Shown in pieces: positions 50,880 to 60,370 of a stretch of 64,000 nt of DNA. The stretch's first letter is position 1. Every line of letters starts with the position of its first letter. The notes beneath the pieces were generated by a model. It saw only the letters and a list, made by a program, of their open reading frames with translations, was not told the DNA's origin and did no database searches. Source of the stretch: Brucella grignonensis. GTDB taxonomy: Bacteria; Pseudomonadota; Alphaproteobacteria; Rhizobiales; Rhizobiaceae. The position numbers and the translations under genes are program-made. Where the stretch lies: NCBI RefSeq assembly GCF_002252505.1, contig NZ_NNRL01000143.1, forward strand, positions 62,001-126,000, read 5' to 3'.

Positions 50880-51787
50880 AGAAGCGCTCCCTTATCCTGA
50901 CCGGCGTCGCAATCGTGGCCGTCGCCGCGACAGCCGGGGCATTTGCAGTGATGCACGAGCCTGTTTTGGACGCGCCGGCTGTGAACGCGATCGCGGTGCT
51001 GGATGCCAATAACAAGCGGATCGGCGACTATCGCATTCCAGCAGACAAGACGATTGCAGAGCAGCCGAACGCGGAAGCCGTCTTGCTCGGCCAGCGGCTT
51101 CTCAATGAAACCGCACGCCTGCTGCCGGACAATGTCGGAAACGGTCTAAACTGCAACTCGTGCCACATGGCGCAAGGCAAGATGTCGGACGCCAATCCGT
51201 ACATCAACACGACCAATAGCTATCCCTCGTTTAACCCCCGCGCCAATCGGGAGGTTGATCTGAGCATGCGCATCAACGGCTGTTTCCAGCGGTCGATGAA
51301 CGGCAAGCCGTTAGGTATCGAAAGCACCGAAATGCATGCCATGCTCGCCTATATGGACTGGCTGCGCCAAGGTGTAGTCAAGGACAACAGAGCTGCCGTG
51401 CGCAACGCAGGCCCGATCGACGAAACGCTTGTACCTGACCCTGTACGGGGCAGCACGATCTACGCGGCCCAGTGCGCGTCCTGTCACGGTGTAAACGGGC
51501 AAGGCATGAAGGACCAGGCCGGCGACTACATTTTCCCGCCGCTATGGGGCGATGAATCGTTCAATATCGGCGCGGGTCTCGCACGTACCTACAAGGCGGC
51601 CCAGTTCGTTAAATACGCGATGCCGCCTGCCATGCATCTGGAGCCGCCGCTTGGAGCCGGAGGCGTCCTGTCCGATCAGGACGCCGTTGACGTGGCGGAG
51701 TTCTTCACCCACATGCCCCGGCCAGACTTTGCCGGCAAGGCAAACGACTGGAAAGGCGTCAAGAAGCCGAAGGATGCAAGATACTGA
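50876..51787 (+). CDS. tsdA: TsdA-like thiosulfate dehydrogenase (dihaem)
   Basis: The 303-residue protein has a signal-like N-terminus and two haem sites: CNSCH (93-97) and CASCH (200-204). Between them stands RINGCFQRSMNGKPL with Cys136, at the place of the unusual cysteine haem ligand of TsdA, which oxidises two thiosulfates to tetrathionate (or the reverse). Residues after the second haem include MKDQAGDYIFPPLWG. The cysteine and the RSMNGK block make TsdA the best fit rather than SoxA. It overlaps the three-haem cytochrome gene, which may accept its electrons. Confidence 0.78.
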   Translation: MKKRSLILTGVAIVAVAATAGAFAVMHEPVLDAPAVNAIAVLDANNKRIGDYRIPADKTIAEQPNAEAVLLGQRLLNETARLLPDNVGNGLNCNSCHMAQGKMSDANPYINTTNSYPSFNPRANREVDLSMRINGCFQRSMNGKPLGIESTEMHAMLAYMDWLRQGVVKDNRAAVRNAGPIDETLVPDPVRGSTIYAAQCASCHGVNGQGMKDQAGDYIFPPLWGDESFNIGAGLARTYKAAQFVKYAMPPAMHLEPPLGAGGVLSDQDAVDVAEFFTHMPRPDFAGKANDWKGVKKPKDARY

Positions 51788-52224
51788 TCGAGCCTTGTGT
51801 TGGTTGGTGCGGTAAGGTGAATGCGCCAAGCGCATCTCAGACGTCTTGGAAACGGCGGCTGAGATGAAGGCGATGAAAAACTATGCCCCATTTCGGCGCG
51901 CGCTAGCTCGCCGATGCGGTTCGATGTGAGGTAGGACTTCGTACCCACATTCCGGACGGGCTATCCCGTCGCATTCGAATTTGCTTCCAAGCTCGCAACG
52001 ATTGCGCCGGTCGTCCCCTCGGCCAGACTTGACCGATTTAAGTCACAGGTTCCGGATCCGAATCCGTGGATACCGCGCTGAAGATCAGCAATCGTCTACA
52101 AACGGCACACCGAAGCCGCGTTACGACGATGAACTGCTTTAATTCACTGACAGCATTAGGGTTTGCAGTATTTTCCAATCATGTTGCGTTCCTTTTGCAG
52201 TTCCCCGGTCCTGGAAGTTTGAAT
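51788..52224. other. 437-bp gap between tsdA and iolE
   Basis: No gene is supported. The region ends with the convergent 3' end of iolE and carries no long repeat, no CTTAAG box and no T-run hairpin. A short motif near 52045-52060 loosely resembles a tRNA TpsiC arm, but there is no acceptor stem, so I see no tRNA here. It is the border between the redox/sulfur block and the inositol block. Confidence 0.4.
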
Positions 52225-53136
52225 CTAGGCGCGGAATTTTGCCTGGATGAATTCGAAGGCTTTAGCCGTGAATTCCTTCGGCGCAGCTACTGCGGGATCC
52301 TGCTCCGCCTCGACGACGAGCCATCCGACGTAACCGCTGTCCTTGACAAACTGGATGATGGGATCGAAGTCGACGACACCGTCACCGGGAACCGTGAACA
52401 TGCCGTTGCGCACGCCGTCATTAAAACTCAGGTCCCTCGACTGCACATCGGCGCGGATTGCCTTGCGAACGTCCTTCAGATGGATATGGACGATGCGGTC
52501 GCCGAACCGCTCGATCAGTTTTGCATAGTCGAACCCTGCCGCAGCCGCGTGTCCGGTATCGAGCAGAAGACCAGCCTCCGGTCCCGCCGCGCCGATGATG
52601 TCGGAGATCTCGTCGAATGTTTCCGCAACCATAATGAGGTGGTGGTGGTATGCCAGCTTGAGGCCGTAGGTGTCGGTGAGACGCTTGCCAAAATCCGTCA
52701 GTCGGGAGGCGTAGGCAGCCCGTTCTGCAGTCGGCATCATCAGACGGCGTGACATCGGCTCGTCGAGAGGCGACCCCGGAGTCATCATCGCGACCTCGCC
52801 GTATACGAGAACGCTGCACCCCATGGCTTTGAGAAGCTCGGCGTGCGCCGCGACCGAAGTCATTTCCTCGTCAACCGACTTCTCAGCCAGCTGGCCGGAG
52901 TGCCAGCCGGATGCGAGAGCGAGGCCGTTCCTTTCAAGCAAAGGCTTCAGGACTGCCGCATCGCGGGGAAACTTTCTTCCGAGTTCCACGCCAGCGTAGC
53001 CGTTGGCGGCAGCATCACTGAAGCAAGTGTCGAGGGAAATGTCGGCACCGAGATCCTCTAGGACATCGTTCGCCCATGACAGCGGGCTTACGGCCAAGCG
53101 TGCTTTCGAGTGCGGCAGGGTTGATTGCTGGCTCAT
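52225..53136 (-). CDS. iolE: Inosose dehydratase IolE
   Basis: The 303-residue product (MSQQSTLPHSKARL at 53136, behind GAAAGAAGA) is a sugar-phosphate-isomerase-type TIM barrel. Visible metal-site blocks are YAGVELGRKFP, KLAYHHHLIMVAE, GLLLDTGHAAAAGFD and IVHIHLKDVR, with WLVVEAEQDP near the end, the pattern of IolE. It dehydrates 2-keto-myo-inositol (scyllo-inosose) to 3D-trihydroxycyclohexane-1,2-dione, the second step of inositol breakdown. It is the last gene of the minus-strand iol cluster. Confidence 0.9.
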   Translation of the reverse strand: MSQQSTLPHSKARLAVSPLSWANDVLEDLGADISLDTCFSDAAANGYAGVELGRKFPRDAAVLKPLLERNGLALASGWHSGQLAEKSVDEEMTSVAAHAELLKAMGCSVLVYGEVAMMTPGSPLDEPMSRRLMMPTAERAAYASRLTDFGKRLTDTYGLKLAYHHHLIMVAETFDEISDIIGAAGPEAGLLLDTGHAAAAGFDYAKLIERFGDRIVHIHLKDVRKAIRADVQSRDLSFNDGVRNGMFTVPGDGVVDFDPIIQFVKDSGYVGWLVVEAEQDPAVAAPKEFTAKAFEFIQAKFRA

Positions 53137-53194
53137 TGAATCTTCTTTCATTCTGCTGACTTATTGAAGCGTCGGTTGCGGCGGGCTACGCCGC

Positions 53195-53584
53195 CTACAG
53201 TTCTCCGGTCAGAAACTGGGCGCGACCGCGGCCGAAGGACCAGTCTTCGTCGGTGTTCTGGGTGAACGAGACCATCACGTCCGTCGGAGCGGTACCGCAT
53301 CGTTCCTGCAGCGCGGAGCAAAGAGTTTCGTAGAAGGTCGTCTTCTCTCCGGTCGACCTCGGACGAGTGACAACTTCGACCATCACGAAGCGGTCGGTGC
53401 GTGGAATGTCGAGCCCGGTATCGAGAGCTAGAAGATGGCTTGGCTCGTGCTCGTTCAGTATCTGGTAGCGATCCCGCTCCGGAACTTTGAAAGACTGAAC
53501 CATTGCGTCATGGGCGGCATCGAGCAGAGTGTCGATCTGCTCGGGACTGCGACCTCGGTAGATGTGGAATTTCATCAGTGGCAT
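53195..53584 (-). CDS. Tautomerase-family protein inside the iol cluster
   Basis: The 129-residue protein begins MPLMKFHIYRGRSPEQI. The proline after the initiator Met is the catalytic base of the 4-oxalocrotonate tautomerase/MIF group. It has a FTQNTDEDWSFGRGRAQFLTGEL C-terminus. In this family the enzymes move double bonds in keto/enol compounds. It lies between iolE and iolB in the same direction. A tautomerase is not part of the textbook iol pathway, so it might help the ring-opened or enol forms of the diketone intermediates. The family call is good, the role inferred. Confidence 0.75.
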   Translation of the reverse strand: MPLMKFHIYRGRSPEQIDTLLDAAHDAMVQSFKVPERDRYQILNEHEPSHLLALDTGLDIPRTDRFVMVEVVTRPRSTGEKTTFYETLCSALQERCGTAPTDVMVSFTQNTDEDWSFGRGRAQFLTGEL

Positions 53585-53627
53585 TGATCTGTCCTCGAAC
53601 CTGGTTGTCGTTGATTTCCGTCGACCG

Positions 53628-54434
53628 TCAGGCGTCGCGTTTCATGATCCATTCGACCTCGGGCGCGGGAATGAAGCGCCAATTTCTCAAGGGTCCGGCC
53701 ATGACGTTGAGGTAGTACATCTCGAAGCCGTAGGGCGCGCCGCACGGATGATGGCCGCGCGGAACGAGGACCACGTCCCCGTCGGACACGGCCATGGTCT
53801 CGTCCAGTTTTCCATCATCGGTATAGACGCGCTGGATTCCGAAGCCCTCGCCCGGATTAATCCGGTGGTAGTAGGTCTCCTCGAGGTAGGTGATCCGAGG
53901 AAAATCGTCCTCATCATGCCTATGCGATGGATAGCTCGACCAATGGCCGGGCGGGGTGAACACCTCGGTCACGAGAAGGCTGTCGCAGTAATCCTCGTGT
54001 TCCATCGCGATGTTGTTGATGTAACGGGTGTTCGTTCCTTTACCGCGTTCCGTAAGCGAGATGCCATCCGGACCGATGCGCCGCGCTTCGTGACCACCCT
54101 TGCCCGGTGCGGCGCAGATCGCGATCGTGCAGTCCGTTTCCGCCAGTGCGCTCCACTCGCGGCCGTTCGGTACGTAGAGGCAATGAGGCGGCGTCTTCTC
54201 GAAAACATTCATCCGATCGCCGAGAACACCCCATTCCTGCCCGGCGGCCGTGATCGCAGCCTTGCCCTCGACCATGACGAGAATGACCTCGTTCGTTCCC
54301 GTCTGCTCGGAAACGCCCTCGCCTGCTCGCAGTCTGTAGAGTGAGAAGCCGACGTATCGCCAGCCAGCCGATTGAGGAGTGATTTCATGAACCTTGCCAT
54401 GGCTTCCAAACGGCTTGCGCAGAAGATTGCTCAT
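53628..54434 (-). CDS. iolB: 5-deoxy-glucuronate isomerase IolB
   Basis: The 268-residue protein has the IolB double-cupin signatures: YVGFSLYRLRAGEGVSEQTGTNEVILVMVEGKA, HRHDEDDFPRITYLEETYYHRINP, GVQ-like GFGIQRVYTDD and HPCGAPYGFEMYYLNVMAG. It converts 5-deoxy-glucuronate to 2-deoxy-5-keto-gluconate in inositol catabolism. The length matches the family. It is 11 bp from iolD and 43 bp from the tautomerase gene, within one operon. Confidence 0.93.
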   Translation of the reverse strand: MSNLLRKPFGSHGKVHEITPQSAGWRYVGFSLYRLRAGEGVSEQTGTNEVILVMVEGKAAITAAGQEWGVLGDRMNVFEKTPPHCLYVPNGREWSALAETDCTIAICAAPGKGGHEARRIGPDGISLTERGKGTNTRYINNIAMEHEDYCDSLLVTEVFTPPGHWSSYPSHRHDEDDFPRITYLEETYYHRINPGEGFGIQRVYTDDGKLDETMAVSDGDVVLVPRGHHPCGAPYGFEMYYLNVMAGPLRNWRFIPAPEVEWIMKRDA

Positions 54435-54445
54435 CAGGGTCTCCC

Positions 54446-56287
54446 TCAGTTCACCAGGTTCTGCAGGCTCATGCTCTGCAGATACTTCGCGCGCGCCGCC
54501 TCGGACTTTTCCGTACGCCCGACTTCAGGCACCGCCACATCCCACCAGAAGCCGCCACCAGCTTCACCGGGGCCGGGATTCGGATCCGTGTCGATGACGA
54601 TCACCGTCGGGCGATCCCGCCCGCGCGCATTCGCGATCTGCGCTTCCAGGTCCGCAGTGTCCTTTGCCTTGATCGCATACGCGCCCATCGAGGCCGCGTG
54701 TGCGACGAAGTCGATCTCTGGCTGCGCCTCGACGTTGCAGTCCTTGTAGAGGTTGTTGAATTCCTCGCCACCGCAGTGGATCTGCAGTCGGTTGATGCAG
54801 CCGTAGCCACGATTGTCGGTCAGCACGACCGTGAACGGGATCCGGCGCATGACTGCGGTCGCGAGTTCGGAATTCGCCATCATGTAGCTGCCGTCGCCGA
54901 CGAAGCAGACGATCTCGCGATCCGGCATCGCCAGTTTGATGCCTAGTGCTCCGGCAAGCTCGTAGCCCATGCAGGAGTACCCGTATTCCATGTGATAGCC
55001 GCCCTGAGCGGGCTGCCAAAGGAGCTTCAGCGCGCCGGGCATCGTGCCAGCAGCGCACATCGCTATCGTCCTGTCGGTCGAGATCCGCTGCACCGCACCG
55101 ATCACCTCAGCATCGGTGGGCAGATATCCTTGCAGCTTGCCCTGCGGCGCCGCGCAGTGCGCATCAACTTTCGACAGCCACCTGGTTCTCGATTCCGGAT
55201 TGAAGGACGATGCCTTGTAGGAACCGAGACGGTTCGAGAGCTCCTCCAATGCGACCCGCGCATCCGCGATGAGACCGACGGCGCCATGCTTTTCCGCGTC
55301 GTAGGGCTGGGTGTTGATAGATACGAGCCTACGGCCCTGCTTGCCGAACAGCGACCACGAACCAGTGGTGAAATCCTGGAACCGGGTTCCAACGCCTACA
55401 ACGAGATCCGCGGCGGCGCAGAGTTCGTTCGCCGCGGCCGAGCCATCCACGCCCGCCGCCCCGAAATTCATCGGATGCGACTGCGCGAGTGCTGACTTGC
55501 CCGCCTGCGTCTCTACGACGGGGATACCATGGCGCACCGCGAAATCGGCCAGCGTCTTTTCGGCTTCGGAATAGATCACCCCGCCGCCGCAGACGATGAC
55601 CGGGCTGGTGGAGTTGTGAATGAGATCGACGACATCATCCAGGTCTCGCCGATCGGGTTCCGGGCGGCGTATCCGCCAGACCTTCGGCTCGAAGAATTCG
55701 ACTGGATAGTCATAGGCCTCGGCTTGGACGTCCTGGCAGAAGGCAAGCGTCACGGGACCGCAGTTGGCAGGATCGGTCATCACGCGGATGGCGCGCGGAA
55801 GCGCCGTCAGCAATTGCTCCGGTCGATGGATGCGGTCGAAATACTTGCTGACAGGTCTCAGGCAGTCGTTCGCCGACAGACTGCCGTCCTCGAAATCCTC
55901 GACCTGCTGGAGAACCGGGTCGGGGCGGCGGTTCGCGAACACGTCGCCTGGGATGAACAGGACCGGGAGGCGGTTAACGTGAGCAAGTGCAGCTGCGGTG
56001 ACCAGGTTAGTAGCGCCAGGACCGATCGACGATGTGATGGCATGGGCACGCCGACGCTTCTTTGCCTTGGCGTAGGCAATCGCGGTGTGCGCCATGGTCT
56101 GCTCGTTCTGGCCTCGCCACGTCGGAAGTGCATCGCCAATACCTTCGAGAGCTTCGCCAAGTCCCGCCACGTTGCCATGTCCGAAGATCGCCCAGACCCC
56201 CTCGATGAAGCGTTCGCCTTCCTCGGTCATCTGCACGGAAAGAAATCGAACCATGGCCTGCGCCGCAGTCAAACGGATGGTGGTCAT
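54446..56287 (-). CDS. iolD: 3D-trihydroxycyclohexane-1,2-dione hydrolase IolD
   Basis: The product has 613 residues (start MTTIRLTAAQAMVRFL at 56287) and is a thiamine-diphosphate enzyme of the acetolactate-synthase fold. It has the N-terminal catalytic glutamate region, the central FAD-domain remnant and the ThDP-binding block IVCFVGDGSYMMANSEL. The YGYSCMGYELAGALGIKLAMPD region stands before it. It opens the inositol-derived ring to 5-deoxy-glucuronate. It is adjacent to iolC (1-bp gap) and iolB (11-bp gap). Confidence 0.93.
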   Translation of the reverse strand: MTTIRLTAAQAMVRFLSVQMTEEGERFIEGVWAIFGHGNVAGLGEALEGIGDALPTWRGQNEQTMAHTAIAYAKAKKRRRAHAITSSIGPGATNLVTAAALAHVNRLPVLFIPGDVFANRRPDPVLQQVEDFEDGSLSANDCLRPVSKYFDRIHRPEQLLTALPRAIRVMTDPANCGPVTLAFCQDVQAEAYDYPVEFFEPKVWRIRRPEPDRRDLDDVVDLIHNSTSPVIVCGGGVIYSEAEKTLADFAVRHGIPVVETQAGKSALAQSHPMNFGAAGVDGSAAANELCAAADLVVGVGTRFQDFTTGSWSLFGKQGRRLVSINTQPYDAEKHGAVGLIADARVALEELSNRLGSYKASSFNPESRTRWLSKVDAHCAAPQGKLQGYLPTDAEVIGAVQRISTDRTIAMCAAGTMPGALKLLWQPAQGGYHMEYGYSCMGYELAGALGIKLAMPDREIVCFVGDGSYMMANSELATAVMRRIPFTVVLTDNRGYGCINRLQIHCGGEEFNNLYKDCNVEAQPEIDFVAHAASMGAYAIKAKDTADLEAQIANARGRDRPTVIVIDTDPNPGPGEAGGGFWWDVAVPEVGRTEKSEAARAKYLQSMSLQNLVN

Positions 56288-56288
56288 A

Positions 56289-58196
56289 TCAGTTTCCTTT
56301 CGCGGCGCTGCGCGCCTTGTCCCAGATGCCGCAGAGGCGCTCGAAGCGAGACGCCATGTCGGCGACAGCGGCTTCATCGGAGAGGTCACGCTTCATCCAT
56401 GCTCGTGCCACGTCACCGAAGATCGTCCGGCCCACGGCAAAGCCCTTCACCAGTTCGAAGGCCGCGGCCACCTGGAACGACACGGACAGCTCAGCTTCCG
56501 GAGCATCGAGGCCGAGGACCACGATCCCGCGCGTGTTGCTGTCGTTACGCTCGATCGCGGCTATTGTGTTCTTCCATGCCGCAATCGTTTTCATCGGCTC
56601 GAGCTTCCACCAGTCGGGGTAGACGCCGATATCGTAGAACTGCTGGATCAAGACGGCGCTCGTGTCGTCGTCTACGGATGAAACCTTCGAGGGAATGATC
56701 TCCAGCAGGAATTCGAGGCCATTTCGACGCGAGGATTCATACAGCTTTTTGACAGTCTCTTCCTGGTTGGCACGCTGCTGGGCACTGTCCGACGGGTGGC
56801 AGAAGCAGAGGACCTTGACCACGTTGTCGCGAGCCCATTCTTCGAGGCCGCCGCAGTCGAGACCGAGTTCCGGCTCCAGCGTCAATGGCCGCGATCCCGG
56901 CCATTCGCAGGGACGACCGACCCAAAGCCCTGTGCCAGCAGCCGCATGCAATGCCCGCCGACCGATGCGGTTGTCGCATAGGATGCCGTATCCGGCTCTG
57001 CCATTCTGGACACGCTGCGCCGCCTGAAGGCAGAGAAGCTTGAAATCACCGCCGCGCTGCAATGTGTAGCCCGGCATTTCCTCCAGCTGCATACGATGAT
57101 CGAAGGCGAAGACGTGCATGCTCGACCAGTCGCCGCTCCGGTTGGTCGACCAGTGGATTTGCTCCAACTCCTGGTCGTTGCGCAGGTCGGGGCGCTTCAC
57201 GCCGCGCGTCAGGAAAAACTGGAGTTCCTTGAGACTGGGGTAAGCCGGCGTGCAGCCATGACGACTGACGGCGAATGCACCGCAGGCATTTGCGTATTCG
57301 AGCGCCTGCGGCCAGGTTTCGCCATCCAGCCAGCCTTTCAGGAGACCGGAGAAGAAACCATCCCCGGCGCCCAGCACGTTGAACACCTCGATCGGGAACC
57401 CGGGTCCCGACTGTGCAGCGTCGAGACTATCGGGCACCCAGTCTTCGATGGCAACTGCCCCCAAAGCTCCGCGTTTGCAGATCAAAGTTGCGTCGGAGGC
57501 ATTGCGAACGGCCCGCAACGCATCGACGGTGTTGGTCGATCCGCCAGCAATATGGAATTCTTCCTCAGTGCCGACGATCAGATCGAAGAGATGCAACGTG
57601 GATTGCAGCTTGTCGGTCACAGCCCTGCTCTCGACGAACCTGCTTTCTCCGTCGCCATGTCCGGCCACACCCCAGAGGTTGGGACGATAGTCAATATCGA
57701 GCGCAGTCTTCACACCGTGCTTGCGGGCAAGCTTCAGCGCCTTCATCACTGCGGTTTCCGTACGTGGATGAGAAAGATGCGTCCCCGTCACTACCAGAGC
57801 TCGAGCGCTTGCAACAAAGTCTTCGTCAATGTCTTCTTCGGAAAGCGCCATGTCGGCACAGTTTTCCCGATAGAAGATCAACGGGAACTGGTTCTCGTCG
57901 CGGATGCCGAGAAGGACAAGGGCAGTCAGCCGCTCCGGATCAGTTGCGACGCCGCGTGTGTCGACGCCTTCGCGGGCAAGCTGTTCGCGGATGAACCGCC
58001 CCATGTGCTCGTTCCCGACGCGGGTGATGACGGCACTCTTCAGTCCAAGACGGGCGGCACCGCAGGCAATGTTGGTCGGGCTGCCACCGATGTATTTCCG
58101 AAACGACCCCATGTCTTCAAGGCGGCCGCCGACCTGAGCGCCATAGAGATCGACGGAGCTGCGTCCGATCGTGATCACATCCAGGTTCTTATTCAT
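56289..58196 (-). CDS. iolC: Bifunctional 5-dehydro-2-deoxygluconokinase IolC
   Basis: The start MNKNLDVITIGRSSVDLYG at 58196 gives 635 residues. Residues 1-320 form a PfkB sugar kinase with GGSPTNIACGAARLG and the anion-hole motif NVLGAGDGFFSGLLKGW. Residues 330-635 form a DUF2090 aldolase-like domain (e.g. HRMQLEEMPGY, KVLCFCHPSD, GIVVLGLDAPE). This fusion is typical of alphaproteobacteria and phosphorylates, and may also cleave, 2-deoxy-5-keto-gluconate. It overlaps none but stands 1 bp from iolD. Confidence 0.92.
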   Translation of the reverse strand: MNKNLDVITIGRSSVDLYGAQVGGRLEDMGSFRKYIGGSPTNIACGAARLGLKSAVITRVGNEHMGRFIREQLAREGVDTRGVATDPERLTALVLLGIRDENQFPLIFYRENCADMALSEEDIDEDFVASARALVVTGTHLSHPRTETAVMKALKLARKHGVKTALDIDYRPNLWGVAGHGDGESRFVESRAVTDKLQSTLHLFDLIVGTEEEFHIAGGSTNTVDALRAVRNASDATLICKRGALGAVAIEDWVPDSLDAAQSGPGFPIEVFNVLGAGDGFFSGLLKGWLDGETWPQALEYANACGAFAVSRHGCTPAYPSLKELQFFLTRGVKRPDLRNDQELEQIHWSTNRSGDWSSMHVFAFDHRMQLEEMPGYTLQRGGDFKLLCLQAAQRVQNGRAGYGILCDNRIGRRALHAAAGTGLWVGRPCEWPGSRPLTLEPELGLDCGGLEEWARDNVVKVLCFCHPSDSAQQRANQEETVKKLYESSRRNGLEFLLEIIPSKVSSVDDDTSAVLIQQFYDIGVYPDWWKLEPMKTIAAWKNTIAAIERNDSNTRGIVVLGLDAPEAELSVSFQVAAAFELVKGFAVGRTIFGDVARAWMKRDLSDEAAVADMASRFERLCGIWDKARSAAKGN

Positions 58197-58230
58197 GAGC
58201 GTTTCCAATTTCTGCGAGGTTGACCGACCG

Positions 58231-59238
58231 CTATCTGTAAAGATCCGGTCGCGAGAGGAGTTTGATGCGCACGGCCTGGCCATCAGTCTCCTGCGCGCGA
58301 ATGCAGGCATCGGCCGTTAAGGCCGCGACATAGCCGTCCCACGAGCTTGGTCCGGTGGCGGAGCCTGACGAGGCCGCATTGATGAAAGCCTGAAGCTCGA
58401 CGTCGTAGCTTGCGACGAAGCGATCCTTCCAGTCGGTCAGGATCGTGGTCTGCAGCTTGGCATCCAGCCGCATTTGAATGGCCATGGGTTCGGGCAGCCG
58501 GGCAGTGCCTTCTTCGCCGACGACTTCGCACTGGATGTCGTAGCCGTAGTGGCAGTTGACGAAGATCTCGACGTCGATAACGGCGCCCTTGGCGGTTTCC
58601 AGCAGCACGATCTGAGGATCGCGCAGGTTCGCGTGGCTTCTGGCCGCAGCCCTTGGGAAGATCACCCGTGCGGAAACATAGTCATCGTCAAGCAACCAGC
58701 GAAGCACATCGATCTCGTGGATCAGCGTCTCGTGGATTGCCATCGGGGTTACATACTGATTGGGAACAGACTGGTTGCGGTGGGCAGCGTGCACCATGAT
58801 CGGCGCGCCGATCTGCCGGATGGCGTTCTTCAGGGCCACGTACCCTTCGTCGTAGCGCCGCATGAAACCGATCTGTAGCAAACGCCTCCCGTGTGCCACT
58901 TCAGCGTCTACGACCCGTCGCGCCCCTTCCGCGGTATGGGCGAGCGGCTTCTCGCAGAAGCAGGGTTTTCCCGCAGCGATGACACGGAGCGCATAGTGTT
59001 CGTGGGTTGCCCCCAGAGATGTGATCAGAACGGCGTCCACATCGGCGGAATCGATTAGTTCTTCGCCTGTGTCGAAGACGATCGCATCGGGTGCGATGGA
59101 CGATTTGACAGCTTCTGCCGAATGCCTGTGAACATCATTCAGCGCGACGATCTTCGCGCCAGCGAGAACCTGATTGATACGGCGAGCGTGGTCGCGTCCG
59201 ATCGCGCCCGTTCCGATAACCCCGATGCGCAAGACCAT
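58231..59238 (-). CDS. iolG: Gfo/Idh/MocA dehydrogenase, inositol 2-dehydrogenase-like
   Basis: The 335-residue protein begins [19 protein letters not shown], a Rossmann NAD(P) site (GTGAIG), with [10 protein letters not shown] (EKP) and [15 protein letters not shown], the Asp/His catalytic region. Length and position in an iol operon make it the most likely inositol 2-dehydrogenase, oxidising myo-inositol to scyllo-inosose with NAD. A second Gfo/Idh gene lies upstream at 59329, so either could hold the main activity. It lies 34 bp from iolC. Confidence 0.8.
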   Translation of the reverse strand: MVLRIGVIGTGAIGRDHARRINQVLAGAKIVALNDVHRHSAEAVKSSIAPDAIVFDTGEELIDSADVDAVLITSLGATHEHYALRVIAAGKPCFCEKPLAHTAEGARRVVDAEVAHGRRLLQIGFMRRYDEGYVALKNAIRQIGAPIMVHAAHRNQSVPNQYVTPMAIHETLIHEIDVLRWLLDDDYVSARVIFPRAAARSHANLRDPQIVLLETAKGAVIDVEIFVNCHYGYDIQCEVVGEEGTARLPEPMAIQMRLDAKLQTTILTDWKDRFVASYDVELQAFINAASSGSATGPSSWDGYVAALTADACIRAQETDGQAVRIKLLSRPDLYR

Positions 59239-59328
59239 CGCCAGGTGTCCTTATCCGTTTGCGGCCGATAATCGCGACCTTGAATTCGATCCGGCGGGAA
59301 TGCCGTGGCCTTCCCGCCGTCGACAACT

Positions 59329-60348
59329 TTAAGCGATGCGAACGGGCTGCTTCTTCGAGACGGACTCGATTGCGCCGAGTGCGATAGCCAAAGCGTTACG
59401 TGCGTCGATGCCCGTCGGCGCGTTGCCGATACTGCCTTCGCGCACGGCGTTCACGAAGGAGGCGAGCTGCTCGGTGTAGCCCTGAACGAAGTGATCGGTG
59501 TCGCGGCGCCACGTATCATTGGAGACGCCGTCCTTGTCGAACAGCGTCATGCTGGAGCGGCGGACATCGCCCATGGAGACCATGCCACCGGAGCCGAAAA
59601 CTTCGCCGCGGATGTCGTAGCCGTACATGGCGCAGAAGTTCGCCTCGGCGACTGCAATGGAACCGTTGTCGAAGCGGATGTTGACGACAGCCGTGTCGAG
59701 GAAGCCCTTCTCGCGAGCGTCTGGACGCACCAAGGCATCGGCCATGGCAAAGACTTCGACGGGCTTCGCACCGGGGTTCAGCCAAAGGAGCGTATCGAAG
59801 TCATGGATCAGCGTTTCGTAGAAGATGGTCCAGAGCGGGATCTTGTCCGGATCGGCGCCGAAGGGACCCGGATCGCGGGTGAGCGAGCGGATAAGCTGCA
59901 CCGCACCGACCTTCCCCGCGTCGATGGCGGCACGGCCTTCGGCGAAAGCCTGGTCCCAGCGGCGGTTGAACCCCACCTGCAACGGCACGCCCGCAGCCTT
60001 GGCGGCGGCGATGCCGCGGTCGGCGTCTTCGAGCGTCAGTGCCATCGGCTTTTCGCAGAAGATCGCCTTGCCAGCTTCGGCGGCCTGCACCAGGACGTTG
60101 GTGTGGAAGCGAGCGGGGGTCGCGATGATCACGGCGTCGAGACCCGGCTGGGCGAGCATCTCGGCGACGTCGGTGTAGGATGCGTCGACGCCGAGCTTGT
60201 CTGCGAGTTTGGCGGCCGCGCTGGGTGCCGGGTCGGCGACAGCTACGAGTTCGGCGTCGACGATACGCTTGGCGAGGCTCTCGCCGTGGAAGGAGCCGAT
60301 GCGGCCCGCACCGATGAGACCTACGTTGACAGTTTTGACCTTGGCCAT
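59329..60348 (-). CDS. Second Gfo/Idh/MocA dehydrogenase
   Basis: The start MAKVKTVNVGLIGAGRIGSFHGESLAKR at 60348 gives 339 residues. It has the nucleotide site GAGRIG, FCEKPMALT and a catalytic block ETLIHDFDTLLWL. It is about as divergent from the first copy as members of different subfamilies are, e.g. scyllo-inositol, chiro-inositol or other inositol-isomer dehydrogenases. The operon position (22 bp from the isomerase gene, 90 bp from iolG) suggests a role with another inositol isomer. The exact substrate cannot be read. Confidence 0.78.
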   Translation of the reverse strand: MAKVKTVNVGLIGAGRIGSFHGESLAKRIVDAELVAVADPAPSAAAKLADKLGVDASYTDVAEMLAQPGLDAVIIATPARFHTNVLVQAAEAGKAIFCEKPMALTLEDADRGIAAAKAAGVPLQVGFNRRWDQAFAEGRAAIDAGKVGAVQLIRSLTRDPGPFGADPDKIPLWTIFYETLIHDFDTLLWLNPGAKPVEVFAMADALVRPDAREKGFLDTAVVNIRFDNGSIAVAEANFCAMYGYDIRGEVFGSGGMVSMGDVRRSSMTLFDKDGVSNDTWRRDTDHFVQGYTEQLASFVNAVREGSIGNAPTGIDARNALAIALGAIESVSKKQPVRIA

Positions 60349-60370
60349 GACTTGTGTCCTGTGAAGTGGA

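Noticed and set aside
52040-52075. A tRNA-like TpsiC-arm motif
   Set aside because: No matching acceptor or anticodon stems are found around it.
55529-56698. A plus-strand open frame opposite iolD and iolC
   Set aside because: It is a shadow of two strongly conserved enzymes, with no family pattern.
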